Positions 26,972 to 35,947 of a stretch of DNA of 64,000 bases are shown here, in pieces. A model generated the notes under the pieces. It ran no database searches. It was given only the letters and a program-made list of their open reading frames with translations, and was not told the origin of the DNA. Both the position numbers and the translations under genes were made by a program. Source of the stretch: JBIQKZ01 sp044464765 (GTDB lineage Bacteria > Pseudomonadota > Gammaproteobacteria > Burkholderiales > Burkholderiaceae_B); the NCBI GenBank assembly GCA_044464765.1, contig JBIQKZ010000004.1:1-64000 (forward strand). The letters run 5' to 3'. Within the stretch, counting starts at the first letter, position 1, and each line of letters begins with the position of its first letter.

Positions 26972-28522
26972 CTAGTGTTCATACAGCATGCGTGAAAAAA
27001 GACGCGTCGCCCACAAGCCTGCCCTGGTGTGATGCTGAACAGGAGACATGAAGCGCGCAAGCAAGGCCATCTGTGCGTCTTGCCCTTGCAGCCCGGCAAG
27101 CTTGCTTTTGAGCAACTGCAAGTCAGCATCGAAATCGCTGGATGAGCCTGGCGTTTCGCTGGTCTCGGCACCATCCGGAATCGCGTCATTATGCGTATCG
27201 ACATGGACCCCAGGGTCGCCCGCAGCCGCCATCGCCGAACTGCCCAGCCGCTGGGCCGCACAAAAACCGCGTGGCTTCAGTTCAGGATCGTCCACGCAAT
27301 CGCCTGCGATCCAATCGTGGATCACCTGCTTCTCGTAAGCATTGAACACACCAAACATTTGCGCCTGCTCACCCTGGATCAAGCCCCAGAAGCGGCTGTG
27401 CACAGGATTTTCGTGGCGCCTGATCCAGCCATTTTTCTGTAACGCCTGGACAAATAAAGGCAGGCGCGCCGGCTCGGACAGCCATTCGCTGACTAATTTC
27501 CCACCCACTCGGCAGTAGTCGGAATGTAGCTGCGCTCCCACCTTGGCCTTTGCCGTTAGAACCTCCAGGAATTCCGCATCCAGATCGAACTCTGAAATAA
27601 CGGAATTGGTGCTTGCGCCCGGCATATTCAGCTTGTATCCGTTGATCACGCGACGATAAAAGACGTCTCTATCCGCACCCGAAGGCAGCGCATCCCGCAG
27701 GCCTTGAATCGCTTGGGTTGCATGGCCGGTGGCGGCGTTATCCACCGTAACGTGCAGCGTAAAGTAATACGGGTCGATACCCAGTTCGTTCAGCTCGTAG
27801 GCGGTGATGAGCAAATGCAGCGGCAATTGTTCGTAGCCCAGGTTGTAGCCGATCACCTCGGGTAGAAAATGGGCCGCATGCTCGGCCAGCGACAACTGAA
27901 TGGCGCCCTGCACGAAATAATCGTCACCCAACACGGACCATTGCTGACAGCCATGCAACGCCAACAATTTCTTATAGAGAACAACATGGTTCTTATCTGG
28001 CAGCCCTTCGCCCAACTCTTCCAGATAGGTCTGGATAAGCGGCAAGAAGCGCGGTTCCTGCCATCGGCTTAACAAACCATACAGCCAGGACCCGTCCACC
28101 AGTTTCGTGGGCGCCACCCTTTTCAAGAAATAGAGGGCATGGGCCTTATTCATGAAATACAATCGATCGCCGCCGGCCTTTCGGGTATCGAGATAGTGGC
28201 GATACTGTGTGCCCACGCTTCGCGTGTTTGCATCGCTCCAGGCTTGAAGACCAGCCACCTGTTCGGGCAAGTCGGTCCGATACGACGCCACATTGCGTAG
28301 CTGCTTCGCCAAATAGTGACGGGAGCGGACGAGGGCCAGTTCATCCGGCCCCTCATCCTGCATAAGGCTGAAGTAAACCTGCTTAGCGTCAAACCCAGCA
28401 TCCATAAGGCCCACTGGAGTCGTGAAATGGTTTGACTCCGGCGTGAACACGCCACCATATGCCGGCCCCCCGACATCGGTTTCTTGCGCGCACTCAATTA
28501 AATTCTCTTCGGAGTGTGCCAT
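26972..28522 (-). CDS. Iron-containing redox enzyme, haem-oxygenase-like fold
   Basis: A 516-aa protein matching the Haem_oxygenas_2 / iron-containing redox enzyme group, whose studied relatives use a diiron site for oxidative chemistry. Likely ligands are Glu in YLEELGEG, His in NHVVLYKK, Glu in LPEVIGYNLGYE, and His/Asp/His in FTLHVTVDNAATGHA. A C-terminal part (SRFWGLIQGEQAQMFGVFNAYEKQVIHDWI) follows and then a Ser/Asp-rich tail. The ATG at 28522 is preceded by GGAAGGA; a longer reading upstream has no such signal. It precedes a methyltransferase gene by 36 nt. Substrate unknown. Confidence 0.78.
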   Translation of the reverse strand: MAHSEENLIECAQETDVGGPAYGGVFTPESNHFTTPVGLMDAGFDAKQVYFSLMQDEGPDELALVRSRHYLAKQLRNVASYRTDLPEQVAGLQAWSDANTRSVGTQYRHYLDTRKAGGDRLYFMNKAHALYFLKRVAPTKLVDGSWLYGLLSRWQEPRFLPLIQTYLEELGEGLPDKNHVVLYKKLLALHGCQQWSVLGDDYFVQGAIQLSLAEHAAHFLPEVIGYNLGYEQLPLHLLITAYELNELGIDPYYFTLHVTVDNAATGHATQAIQGLRDALPSGADRDVFYRRVINGYKLNMPGASTNSVISEFDLDAEFLEVLTAKAKVGAQLHSDYCRVGGKLVSEWLSEPARLPLFVQALQKNGWIRRHENPVHSRFWGLIQGEQAQMFGVFNAYEKQVIHDWIAGDCVDDPELKPRGFCAAQRLGSSAMAAAGDPGVHVDTHNDAIPDGAETSETPGSSSDFDADLQLLKSKLAGLQGQDAQMALLARFMSPVQHHTRAGLWATRLFSRMLYEH

Positions 28523-28709
28523 GGGTTTCCTTCCTGAATTCGAGTACTGAGATAGGAAAACAGATGGAGCAAGCATCGTGCCCAATGCTTGCCAACAGGA
28601 ATCCGGCACTATCAATGTAACGGTGTTGCCGCTAGAATGACATTTAGACGCAACAATGTAACAATTACTTTCTTGCGCATGCGGCAGTATCGCGCACGGA
28701 GACAACACG

Positions 28710-30260
28710 ATGCTTTCACGTTTACGTCACGTCTTATTTTTAGCCGCAGCGCTACTGGCGCTTTCCTCCTGCAGCAGCGACGACGTGTCTTCCAACGACA
28801 CAACCATTCCTTCTTCTCGCGTCACACAAGCCGTCGCGCAACTCGATGACATTGTTGACGATGTCATGACGCGGTCGGGCATCCCCGGCTTGGCCGTCGC
28901 CGTCGTCCATCAAGGAAAGACCATCTATGCCAAGGGCTTTGGGGTGCGTCAGCTAGGGCAACCGGCCCCCATCGATGCCCATACGGTCTTCCAGCTTGCC
29001 TCAATCTCCAAGCCTGTGGGCGCGACGGTGGTTGCGGCCCAAGTAGGCAAGGAACTCGTTGCCTGGGATACGCCTATCGTGCAGCATCTGCCGTGGTTTT
29101 CCCTGCAGGATCCGACCGCAACCGCCCAGGTAACGGTAGGCGACCTTTATGCCCACCGCTCGGGCTTGCCGGATCATGCTGGTGATGAGCTGGAAGAACT
29201 AGGATACGACCGTAGGCAAATTCTTGAGCGCCTGCATCTTCTGCCCACGGAGCCTTTACGATCCACGTACGCCTATACCAATTTCGGTCTTACCGCCGCA
29301 GCGCAGGCGGTGGCAGTGGCCAACGACACCGACTGGGAAAGCCTGTCCGACCAGGCGCTTTATCGCCCGTTGGGCATGAACGACACCAGCTCCCGTTATG
29401 CAGACTTCATGGCCCGCACCAATCGTGCGTTTCCGCACATCCGCATTAACGGCGTGTTCCAGACCGGCTCCCAAAGACAGCCCGACGCACAGTCGCCCGC
29501 CGGCGGAGTAAGTTCCAGTGTTACCGACATGGCTGAGTGGATGAAGCTGATCCTGCACGAGGGCAAGTATAAAGGGCAGACATTCATCCCACGCACCGCA
29601 CTTGTGCCGGCGCTTAGCCCGCAGATTCTGTCGTCGCCGGGCTCAGAAGGCCGGCCTGCCGGCTATTATGGCTATGGCTTCAATGTCTCAACGTCGGCTG
29701 CCGGCCACAAGACACTAAGCCATTCGGGCGCCTTCCTGATGGGGGCCGGCACCACCGTCAGCCTGCTACCGGCCGCCGACACGGGGATCATCGTCTTAAC
29801 CAACGCCCTGCCGGTCGGCGCGGCGGAAGCAATAAGCATGACCTATATGGATCTTGTCCAGTCAGGGCATGCCACGCGCGACTGGCTCGAGACATTCGAA
29901 GCCGTTTTTGCGCCTATGCTTGCGCCTCGCGGGAAGCTTGCTGGCCGGCCCTTCCCCGAGCACCCCGTCCCCCCGCTTGCATTGCATGCGTACGTCGGCA
30001 ACTATGCCAACGCCTTTTACGGCAACGCCAGGGTGGAAGACCGCGACGGGAAGCTTGTTCTTATCATGGGCCCGGCAGAACAAACCATGGTGCTGCAGCA
30101 CTGGGACGGCAATGTCTTCGTCTTCGAACCCGAAGGCGAACTCGTCGCCCCGGGCTCGCGTTCCGCCATTACCTTCGCGATGGGCTCCGGCGGAACGGCG
30201 CAAAGCGTTACGATTGAAGTCTTCGACGACTACGGGTTGGGCACCCTGACACGCGGTTAA
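28710..30260 (+). CDS. Beta-lactamase-fold serine hydrolase lipoprotein (class C/esterase type)
   Basis: A 516-aa exported protein with a lipoprotein signal (LFLAAALLALSSC). The penicillin-binding fold residues are present: SISK (SxxK nucleophile), YTN (YxN) and HSG in place of KTG. The HSG variant and the ~110-residue C-terminal beta domain (LHAYVGNYANAFYGNARVEDRDGKLVLI) are usual in esterases and peptidases of this fold rather than in resistance enzymes. It is divergent from the iron-enzyme gene and overlaps the hdeD-like stop by 4 nt. Confidence 0.9.
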   Translation: MLSRLRHVLFLAAALLALSSCSSDDVSSNDTTIPSSRVTQAVAQLDDIVDDVMTRSGIPGLAVAVVHQGKTIYAKGFGVRQLGQPAPIDAHTVFQLASISKPVGATVVAAQVGKELVAWDTPIVQHLPWFSLQDPTATAQVTVGDLYAHRSGLPDHAGDELEELGYDRRQILERLHLLPTEPLRSTYAYTNFGLTAAAQAVAVANDTDWESLSDQALYRPLGMNDTSSRYADFMARTNRAFPHIRINGVFQTGSQRQPDAQSPAGGVSSSVTDMAEWMKLILHEGKYKGQTFIPRTALVPALSPQILSSPGSEGRPAGYYGYGFNVSTSAAGHKTLSHSGAFLMGAGTTVSLLPAADTGIIVLTNALPVGAAEAISMTYMDLVQSGHATRDWLETFEAVFAPMLAPRGKLAGRPFPEHPVPPLALHAYVGNYANAFYGNARVEDRDGKLVLIMGPAEQTMVLQHWDGNVFVFEPEGELVAPGSRSAITFAMGSGGTAQSVTIEVFDDYGLGTLTRG

Positions 30261-30838
30261 CGGGTTTTACGCAATGCCAGCCCGGCAAACAACAGCGACC
30301 AGCCCTGAAAGAGCAAGTCGAAGCCCAGCAACAAGCCTAGAATCCACAGGCTGTTGTCGGGCCATCCGGCGGCGATCAACAGGCCGGTGGCTAGCGTGAT
30401 CAGGCCGGAAAACCCCAACCAACCCCAGCCTTGCTGCCCGCGGTTATTGAACCAGACCCACAGACGGAAGGCGCCGGCGCCGATTAGCGTTGCACCCAAT
30501 AAAAGTGTTAGCAGGGCGGCGCCCGCAACGGGGTTCACAATGGCCACCACGCCTGCCGCCGCATACAGCAACCCGCTTAGCGACCAAAAAAGAAAGCCGC
30601 TCCAGTTCTTGACCCGCCATGCCTGAATCAGTTGGCCCGCCGCCCCGATCAGCATCAGTGTGCCGATGAAGATCACACTGACCAAGGTGGCCGCCAACAC
30701 ATGGACCAAGGCGATGGCGCCCAGCACCACAAGTGCTATGCCAATTACCACGAACCACCCCCAGTGGGCATGCAAGGCGCTAAGCGAACCACTGATTTGA
30801 TCGGTCGGACGCTGAAAATCGCTGCCAGGCTCTGTCAT
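30257..30838 (-). CDS. HdeD-family membrane protein (DUF308)
   Basis: A 193-aa inner-membrane protein with six hydrophobic segments in three pairs and the family pattern GALLTLLLGATLIGAGAFRLWVWF. In E. coli HdeD supports acid resistance at high cell density; whether that holds here is unknown. Starts 58 nt after the stop of no other gene on its strand, so it is probably transcribed with or after the MFS gene region, and converges on the beta-lactamase gene with a 4-nt overlap. Confidence 0.85.
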   Translation of the reverse strand: MTEPGSDFQRPTDQISGSLSALHAHWGWFVVIGIALVVLGAIALVHVLAATLVSVIFIGTLMLIGAAGQLIQAWRVKNWSGFLFWSLSGLLYAAAGVVAIVNPVAGAALLTLLLGATLIGAGAFRLWVWFNNRGQQGWGWLGFSGLITLATGLLIAAGWPDNSLWILGLLLGFDLLFQGWSLLFAGLALRKTR

Positions 30839-30896
30839 GTCTTTTTCTCCTTGAGGAAATGACGATGGTGCATCACAAACTGCCTGCCACTATACG

Positions 30897-32162
30897 CTAC
30901 CCTAGTGTGCTGCCCACCTCGATAAACTTCGCGCGGCCGGCCATGACGCCCGACCACATCGCTCCGATCACAAGCACGACCATAAAGACTGTCACCGCAT
31001 TCCAATCGCCCGTCAAGTCGTGCAAAATGCCGACAATCAATGGTGCAATGGCCGCCAGCGTGTATCCCACCCCTTGCGACATGCCCGACAAGCTGGCCGC
31101 AACCAGCGAGTTTGGCGAACGCCATACCAGCAACGCCATGGCCAGGCTGAACATGCCGCCAAACCCCAGCCCAAAAACGGCCGCCCACAGATAAATCCAC
31201 TGATGAGGACCGTAGACCAACAACAAGAAACCCACCAGCACTAATACCATCAGGGCCATAATGGTGGCCCGCTGGTCGCGCCCTCGGGTCGCAATCCATG
31301 GGCCTGCCAGCGAAGATGACAACTGAACGAACATCGTGACTGAAAGAACCAGGCCGCCATCCATCGGTGTCATTCCGCGGTCAATAAGGATAAGCGGCAG
31401 CCAGCCGAAGACGCTGTAAGCGATGGCGCCCTGGAAACCCATGAACAAGGTAACTTGCCAAGCCAGCCAGCTGCGCCGCAATTTGGGCAAGGCCGGCCGT
31501 GCCTGGCTGGGATCATGACTGCCTGAAGGTGTTTGCGGCCACCACACCGCCACTGCCAGCACCGCAGGCGCCAGCCAAAAGCCCAGCGCCCACTGCCAGC
31601 CGCCCAGCCACTGTTCCAGCGGCACCGTCACACCCGCCGCAATCGCCGCCCCCAGCGCCAGCGCGGTTGAATACAGACCCATCATCATGCCGGCCTGGGT
31701 TGAGAAGTTCCGCTTGATGATACTGGGCAGCATCACCATGACCACGCTAATGCTCAAGCCCACGATAAAGGTGCCGGCGAACAGGCCGACCACCCCCAGC
31801 ACGCTACGCAGCGCCAACCCCAGCACCAATAAGGCCAGATTCAGCAGTATCCAGCGCTCGGCCGGCTGATAGAGCAGCAGCCGCGGCGCAAACGGCGCAA
31901 ATGCCCCGAAACACAATACCGGCAGCGTAATCAGGGCGCCTAGCGCCACTCCCGACAAGCCCAGGCTGTCCCTCAGGGAATCCACCATGGGACCCACGCT
32001 TAAAAGCGCGGGCCGCAAGTTCATGGCGACATAAACGATCGCGATGGTAAGGATAAGCTTGGAAGTAGCTGCCGCAGCCACGGGGGCCTCGGCGATTTCG
32101 GCGGTTTCGACGGCAGGCTCGAGTATTGCCTCGGCTTCGCCTTGATGATGGTTTGTTTGCAT
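30897..32162 (-). CDS. MFS transporter, CynX/NimT family
   Basis: A 421-aa twelve-helix permease. The first helix contains YVAMNLRPALLSVGP, the hallmark of the CynX/NimT (cyanate or nitroimidazole) branch. A soluble N-terminal leader of about 33 residues (rich in Glu and Ala) precedes it. It follows ridA after 148 nt on the same strand, so it may be the last gene of the ggt-glt operon or have its own promoter. Substrate unknown. Confidence 0.85.
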   Translation of the reverse strand: MQTNHHQGEAEAILEPAVETAEIAEAPVAAAATSKLILTIAIVYVAMNLRPALLSVGPMVDSLRDSLGLSGVALGALITLPVLCFGAFAPFAPRLLLYQPAERWILLNLALLVLGLALRSVLGVVGLFAGTFIVGLSISVVMVMLPSIIKRNFSTQAGMMMGLYSTALALGAAIAAGVTVPLEQWLGGWQWALGFWLAPAVLAVAVWWPQTPSGSHDPSQARPALPKLRRSWLAWQVTLFMGFQGAIAYSVFGWLPLILIDRGMTPMDGGLVLSVTMFVQLSSSLAGPWIATRGRDQRATIMALMVLVLVGFLLLVYGPHQWIYLWAAVFGLGFGGMFSLAMALLVWRSPNSLVAASLSGMSQGVGYTLAAIAPLIVGILHDLTGDWNAVTVFMVVLVIGAMWSGVMAGRAKFIEVGSTLG

Positions 32163-32310
32163 GGATAACGCACTAGCAGATCAAGAAGGATGAAACAGCA
32201 GCTTGCCATAGTACTCCTTAAGCGCCACTTAGCCTCCCCGCCACCCTATGCTCCCCCGCCAGCCCCGTCAACCCGGCCGTCCCATGGTGTTCGGCCCTGC
32301 CTTCGACCCA

Positions 32311-32742
32311 TCAAACCGTTGACGGTTTATAAGCAATCGCCTTGATCTCAATCAGCAAATGCGGATGTGGCAGTTGGTGAACGGCCACCGTGGTGCGGGC
32401 GGGGCCATTGAAGTCGAAGAATTCCCCATAGACCTCGTTATAGCCCCCGAAATCGTTCATATTCACCAAGTAGCTGCTGATCTCGACCACATCGGCAAGC
32501 CCGGCCCCTTCACTGGCCAGGATATCGCGGATGTTTTCAATGACCGTGCGCGTCTGCTCGCGGATGTCCAACTGGGTGGTGCCCATGGCGTCGGCGTGCG
32601 CGCCCGCGATGGTATTGTCGGGCCGGCGCGAGCTGGTGCCCGACACAAACAGGAAATCGCCGGCCCGGCGTATATGCGGAAACTTCCCGCGCGGGGTGGC
32701 CTTGCCGGCCACCAGTCCGGATTCATTCGTTGCTTTATTCAC
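32311..32742 (-). CDS. RidA-family protein, 2-aminomuconate deaminase-like
   Basis: A 143-aa protein of the RidA/YjgF/YER057c family, which hydrolyses enamines and imines. The fingerprint GKFPHIRRAGDFLFVSGTSSR and the end VAVHQLPHPHLLIEIKAIA match my recollection of 2-aminomuconate deaminases of the nitrobenzoate and tryptophan routes more closely than generic RidA; this is recognition from memory. The conserved ligand-binding Arg is in PARTTVAV. It follows gltL by 36 nt in the ggt-glt operon. It might detoxify reactive imines from amino-acid metabolism, or deaminate an aromatic-amine cleavage product. No other aminomuconate-pathway genes are present. Confidence 0.85.
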   Translation of the reverse strand: MNKATNESGLVAGKATPRGKFPHIRRAGDFLFVSGTSSRRPDNTIAGAHADAMGTTQLDIREQTRTVIENIRDILASEGAGLADVVEISSYLVNMNDFGGYNEVYGEFFDFNGPARTTVAVHQLPHPHLLIEIKAIAYKPSTV

Positions 32743-32778
32743 GTAGGATTCTCCAAATCGATATAGAACACGCCAAGT

Positions 32779-33513
32779 TCAATGAGGCAAAATCTTGGAC
32801 AGGAACAGCTTGGCCCGATCCGAGCGCTGATCCGCCTGATCGAAGAATTCGGCCTTGGTGCAGTCTTCCACAATACTGCCGGCATCCATGAAGATCACCC
32901 GATCGGCCACCTTGCGGGCAAAGCCCATTTCGTGGGTTACGACCATCATGGTCATGCCTTCTTTTGCCAGATCCACAATAACGTCCAGCACCTCATTCAC
33001 CATTTCCGGGTCCAGCGCCGAAGTGGGCTCGTCGAACAGCATGGCCATGGGGTCCATGGCAAGGGCGCGCGCAATGGCCACGCGCTGCTGCTGTCCACCC
33101 GACAGCTGGCCGGGGAATTTATCAATATGGTCGCTAAGCCCCACGCGCTCAAGCAACGCTTTTGCACGTTCTTTGGCCTCGCCTTCCTTGCGGCCCAGCA
33201 CCTTCACTTGCGCCAACGTCAGGTTGCGCAGGACCGACAAATGAGGGAACAGCTCGAAATGCTGAAACACCATGCCGATGCGAGAGCGCAGCTTGGGCAG
33301 ATTGGTATCGGGCGCACCCACGGAAATGCCGTCGATCAGGATCTCGCCCTTCTGAAAGGGTTCAAGCGCATTGGCTGTTTTGATCAAGGTGGACTTGCCC
33401 GAACCGGAAGGCCCGCACACCACCACGACTTCGCCTGACGAAACCGAGGTGGTGCAATCGTTAAGGACCTGGAATTGCCCATACCATTTGCTGACATTCT
33501 TGAATTCAATCAT
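32779..33513 (-). CDS. gltL: Glutamate/aspartate ABC transporter ATP-binding protein
   Basis: A 244-aa ATPase of the polar amino-acid uptake family. Walker A GPSGSGKSTL, signature LSGGQQQRVAIARAL, Walker B AMLFDEPTSALD and H-loop MVVTHEMGFA are intact. It follows gltK by 15 nt. The first Q-loop region MVFQHFELFPH is typical of GlnQ/GltL. Confidence 0.93.
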   Translation of the reverse strand: MIEFKNVSKWYGQFQVLNDCTTSVSSGEVVVVCGPSGSGKSTLIKTANALEPFQKGEILIDGISVGAPDTNLPKLRSRIGMVFQHFELFPHLSVLRNLTLAQVKVLGRKEGEAKERAKALLERVGLSDHIDKFPGQLSGGQQQRVAIARALAMDPMAMLFDEPTSALDPEMVNEVLDVIVDLAKEGMTMMVVTHEMGFARKVADRVIFMDAGSIVEDCTKAEFFDQADQRSDRAKLFLSKILPH

Positions 33514-33528
33514 GAAATTTCCCGCACG

Positions 33529-34218
33529 TTATTGCGCGACCGCCATACGGCGCTCAAGCACCTTGACCAGGCGCGATGCCGCGTAAGACATCACAAAGTA
33601 AACCATCGCCACGAAGACGAACATTTCGACCAGGCGGCCATCGCGCTGCGCCACATTGTTGGCCGCCCCCAGGAAATCGGTAAGCGACAATACATAGACC
33701 AGCGACGTGTCCTGAAAGACCACAATCATTTGGGTGAGCAACAGCGGCGTCATATTGCGAAACGCCTGGGGCAGCACGATATGGCGCATCAGTTGCCAAT
33801 AATTCAAACCAAGCGCATAACCGGCGGCGGTCTGGCCCGATGGCACCGACTGAATGCCCGCCCGCATGATTTCGCAGAAATACGCGGCCTCGAAAAGAAC
33901 GAAGGTGATCAACGCCGACGTAAAGCCGCCCACGGCAATAGGCCGCCCCGCCTGGGCAATCCACCCCACAATGTAGGGCACCAGAAAATAGAACCAGAAA
34001 ATGATCAGAATCAGAGGCAAGGCCCGCATTAAATTGACATAGCCGCCCGCCACGCCCGACACCAGCCGGTTGGACGACAAGCGCATCATGGCCAGCAAGG
34101 TGCCCAGAATAATCGCGCCCAGGGTCGACAGCACCGTCAGCTTCAGCGTGAACGCCATCCCCTGCATGAAGAGGTAGGGAATACTGCTGATAATCGTGTC
34201 CAGGTCAAAACCATTCAT
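33529..34218 (-). CDS. gltK: Glutamate/aspartate ABC permease, GltK type
   Basis: Inner-membrane permease of 229 aa with the HisM-type coupling motif EIMRAGIQSVPSGQTAAGYALGL. Pairs with GltJ. Starts 11 nt after the gltJ stop. Confidence 0.9.
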   Translation of the reverse strand: MNGFDLDTIISSIPYLFMQGMAFTLKLTVLSTLGAIILGTLLAMMRLSSNRLVSGVAGGYVNLMRALPLILIIFWFYFLVPYIVGWIAQAGRPIAVGGFTSALITFVLFEAAYFCEIMRAGIQSVPSGQTAAGYALGLNYWQLMRHIVLPQAFRNMTPLLLTQMIVVFQDTSLVYVLSLTDFLGAANNVAQRDGRLVEMFVFVAMVYFVMSYAASRLVKVLERRMAVAQ

Positions 34219-34229
34219 GACGCGCGCCC

Positions 34230-34970
34230 TTACCTTTTAGCGCCCATGAAACCCGGCACGCTTAAGTAACGTTCGACCAGGCGCATCAGGACCACCACGA
34301 CGGCATTGACCACCAGATACAACACCGTGGCCGCCGCAAAGGATTCAAAGATCTGGAAGGTGAATTCCTGCATGGAGCGCGCCGCGCCGGTCAGTTCGAG
34401 CAACCCGATGGTAAACGCGACAGACGAGTTCTTGACCAGGTTAAGGGCCTCGGAGGTCAGCGGCGGCATGACCATGCGGGCCGTCATGGGCAACAATACA
34501 TAGCGGTAAACCTGCGGTCGCGTCAAGCCCAGTGCCGTCGCGGCCATGGATTGGCCACGAGGCAGTGCGGTGATCCCCGCGCGCACCTGTTCAGCAATGC
34601 GCGAAGAGGTAAACAAACCAAGGCAAACCACCGCCGTCCAGAAAATGGACCAGATGGGGTCGGCCTGCTTGATCATATCGCCCAGTGACTCGGGGATGAC
34701 CTCGGGGAACACGAAATACCATAGGAACATCTGCACCAGCAGCGGGATATTGCGAAAGACCTCGACATACCAGCCGCAAATGAGCTCGATCCACCCGATA
34801 CGGCTGGTGCGCAGGACGCCCACCACAACTCCCACCACCAACGCAATGATCCAGGCCAGCACCGAGACGCCAATGGTCCAGTACATGCCGGTGATCAGCG
34901 TGTGAAGGTAGGTGCCGCTGCCATCGGGCGCCAGATCAAAGAAGACCAGCCAGTTCCAGTTGTAGTTCAT
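34230..34970 (-). CDS. gltJ: Glutamate/aspartate ABC permease, GltJ type
   Basis: A 246-aa permease with coupling motif EQVRAGITALPRGQSMAATALGL and several membrane helices. It begins with the GltJ-like sequence YNWNWLVFFDLAPDGSGTYL. Starts 21 nt after the gltI stop. Confidence 0.9.
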   Translation of the reverse strand: MNYNWNWLVFFDLAPDGSGTYLHTLITGMYWTIGVSVLAWIIALVVGVVVGVLRTSRIGWIELICGWYVEVFRNIPLLVQMFLWYFVFPEVIPESLGDMIKQADPIWSIFWTAVVCLGLFTSSRIAEQVRAGITALPRGQSMAATALGLTRPQVYRYVLLPMTARMVMPPLTSEALNLVKNSSVAFTIGLLELTGAARSMQEFTFQIFESFAAATVLYLVVNAVVVVLMRLVERYLSVPGFMGAKR

Positions 34971-34991
34971 GCCTGCCCCCGGTCCTATCCC

Positions 34992-35906
34992 TTACTGCAC
35001 GGTGTAATCGTCGGGATCAGGGGAGTCCGTAGGGTGCTTGATAGCATTGGCCAAGGCTTGGGGCATGGGCCAGTTCAGGTTGATGTCCTTGGGAGGAACC
35101 GGCTGGTTAAACCACTTTTCATACAGCTTGGCCACCGTGCCATCGGCCATCATCCCTTCCACGGCTTCATCCACCACCTTCTTGAATTCCGGATCGCCTT
35201 TCGGCAGGATCATCCCATAGGGTTCCACCGTGAAGCTTTTATCGTTGATAACCCAGCTTTCGGGATCCCGCGACGAGGCCACAAGCCCAACCAACAACAC
35301 ATCATCCATGAAGAACGCTTCGGCGCGCCCGCTGTCCACCGTCAGGAAGCCGGCCGAATGATCCTTGGCGGGAATAATACGCATGCCCAGCTTCTGTTCG
35401 GCATTGGTTTGCGTCAACCACCGCAGGCTCGATGTGCCAGAAGTCGACACCACGGTCTTGCCTTTCAGATCGTCCAGGGTGTTCAGATTGTCTTCTTTCT
35501 TGCTGACAAACCGCAGCGCGGTAACAAAGGTGGTTGGCGCAAAAGACACCTGTTTCTGGCGTTCGGCGTTATTGGTGGCCGACCCGCAAGAAATATCCAC
35601 TGTGCCATTGGCCACCAGCGGGATACGGGTGGATGACGTCACGGAGACCAGCCTGGTATTCAGGTCGGGCAAGCCAAGATGCTTCTTGACGGCCTCGACC
35701 ACGCCCGCGCATATGTCCATGGAATAGCCGACGGGTTGCTGCTTGCCGTCCAGATACGAGAAAGGAATGGAAGACTCGCGAAACCCCAAGGTAATTTCGC
35801 CGGTCGACTTGATTTTATCCAGGCGCCCCTGTGCCTGCGCCTGTACCGCGCCCGTCGCCATCACCGTCATGGCGGCCAGCAGATACATCCATCGTTTCAA
35901 ACTCAT
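34992..35906 (-). CDS. gltI: Glutamate/aspartate periplasmic binding protein
   Basis: A 304-aa binding protein with a signal peptide (MYLLAAMTVMATGAVQAQAQ). Binding-pocket segments include GFRESSIPFSYLD, DISCGSATNNAERQKQVSF and GTSSLRWL, all typical of GltI/DEBP. AGGAGG stands about 6 nt before the ATG. It follows ggt by 41 nt, so ligand supply and uptake are co-expressed: glutamate freed by the transpeptidase would bind here. Confidence 0.92.
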   Translation of the reverse strand: MSLKRWMYLLAAMTVMATGAVQAQAQGRLDKIKSTGEITLGFRESSIPFSYLDGKQQPVGYSMDICAGVVEAVKKHLGLPDLNTRLVSVTSSTRIPLVANGTVDISCGSATNNAERQKQVSFAPTTFVTALRFVSKKEDNLNTLDDLKGKTVVSTSGTSSLRWLTQTNAEQKLGMRIIPAKDHSAGFLTVDSGRAEAFFMDDVLLVGLVASSRDPESWVINDKSFTVEPYGMILPKGDPEFKKVVDEAVEGMMADGTVAKLYEKWFNQPVPPKDINLNWPMPQALANAIKHPTDSPDPDDYTVQ

Positions 35907-35947
35907 GCTTCCTCCTGAATCAAATTAACCTTATTGTTGCCAGCGGT

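Noticed and set aside
28710..30260. Beta-lactam resistance enzyme
   Set aside because: HSG replaces KTG, the protein is a lipoprotein of 516 aa with an extra C-terminal beta domain, and there is no ampR-like neighbour. An esterase or peptidase is likelier.
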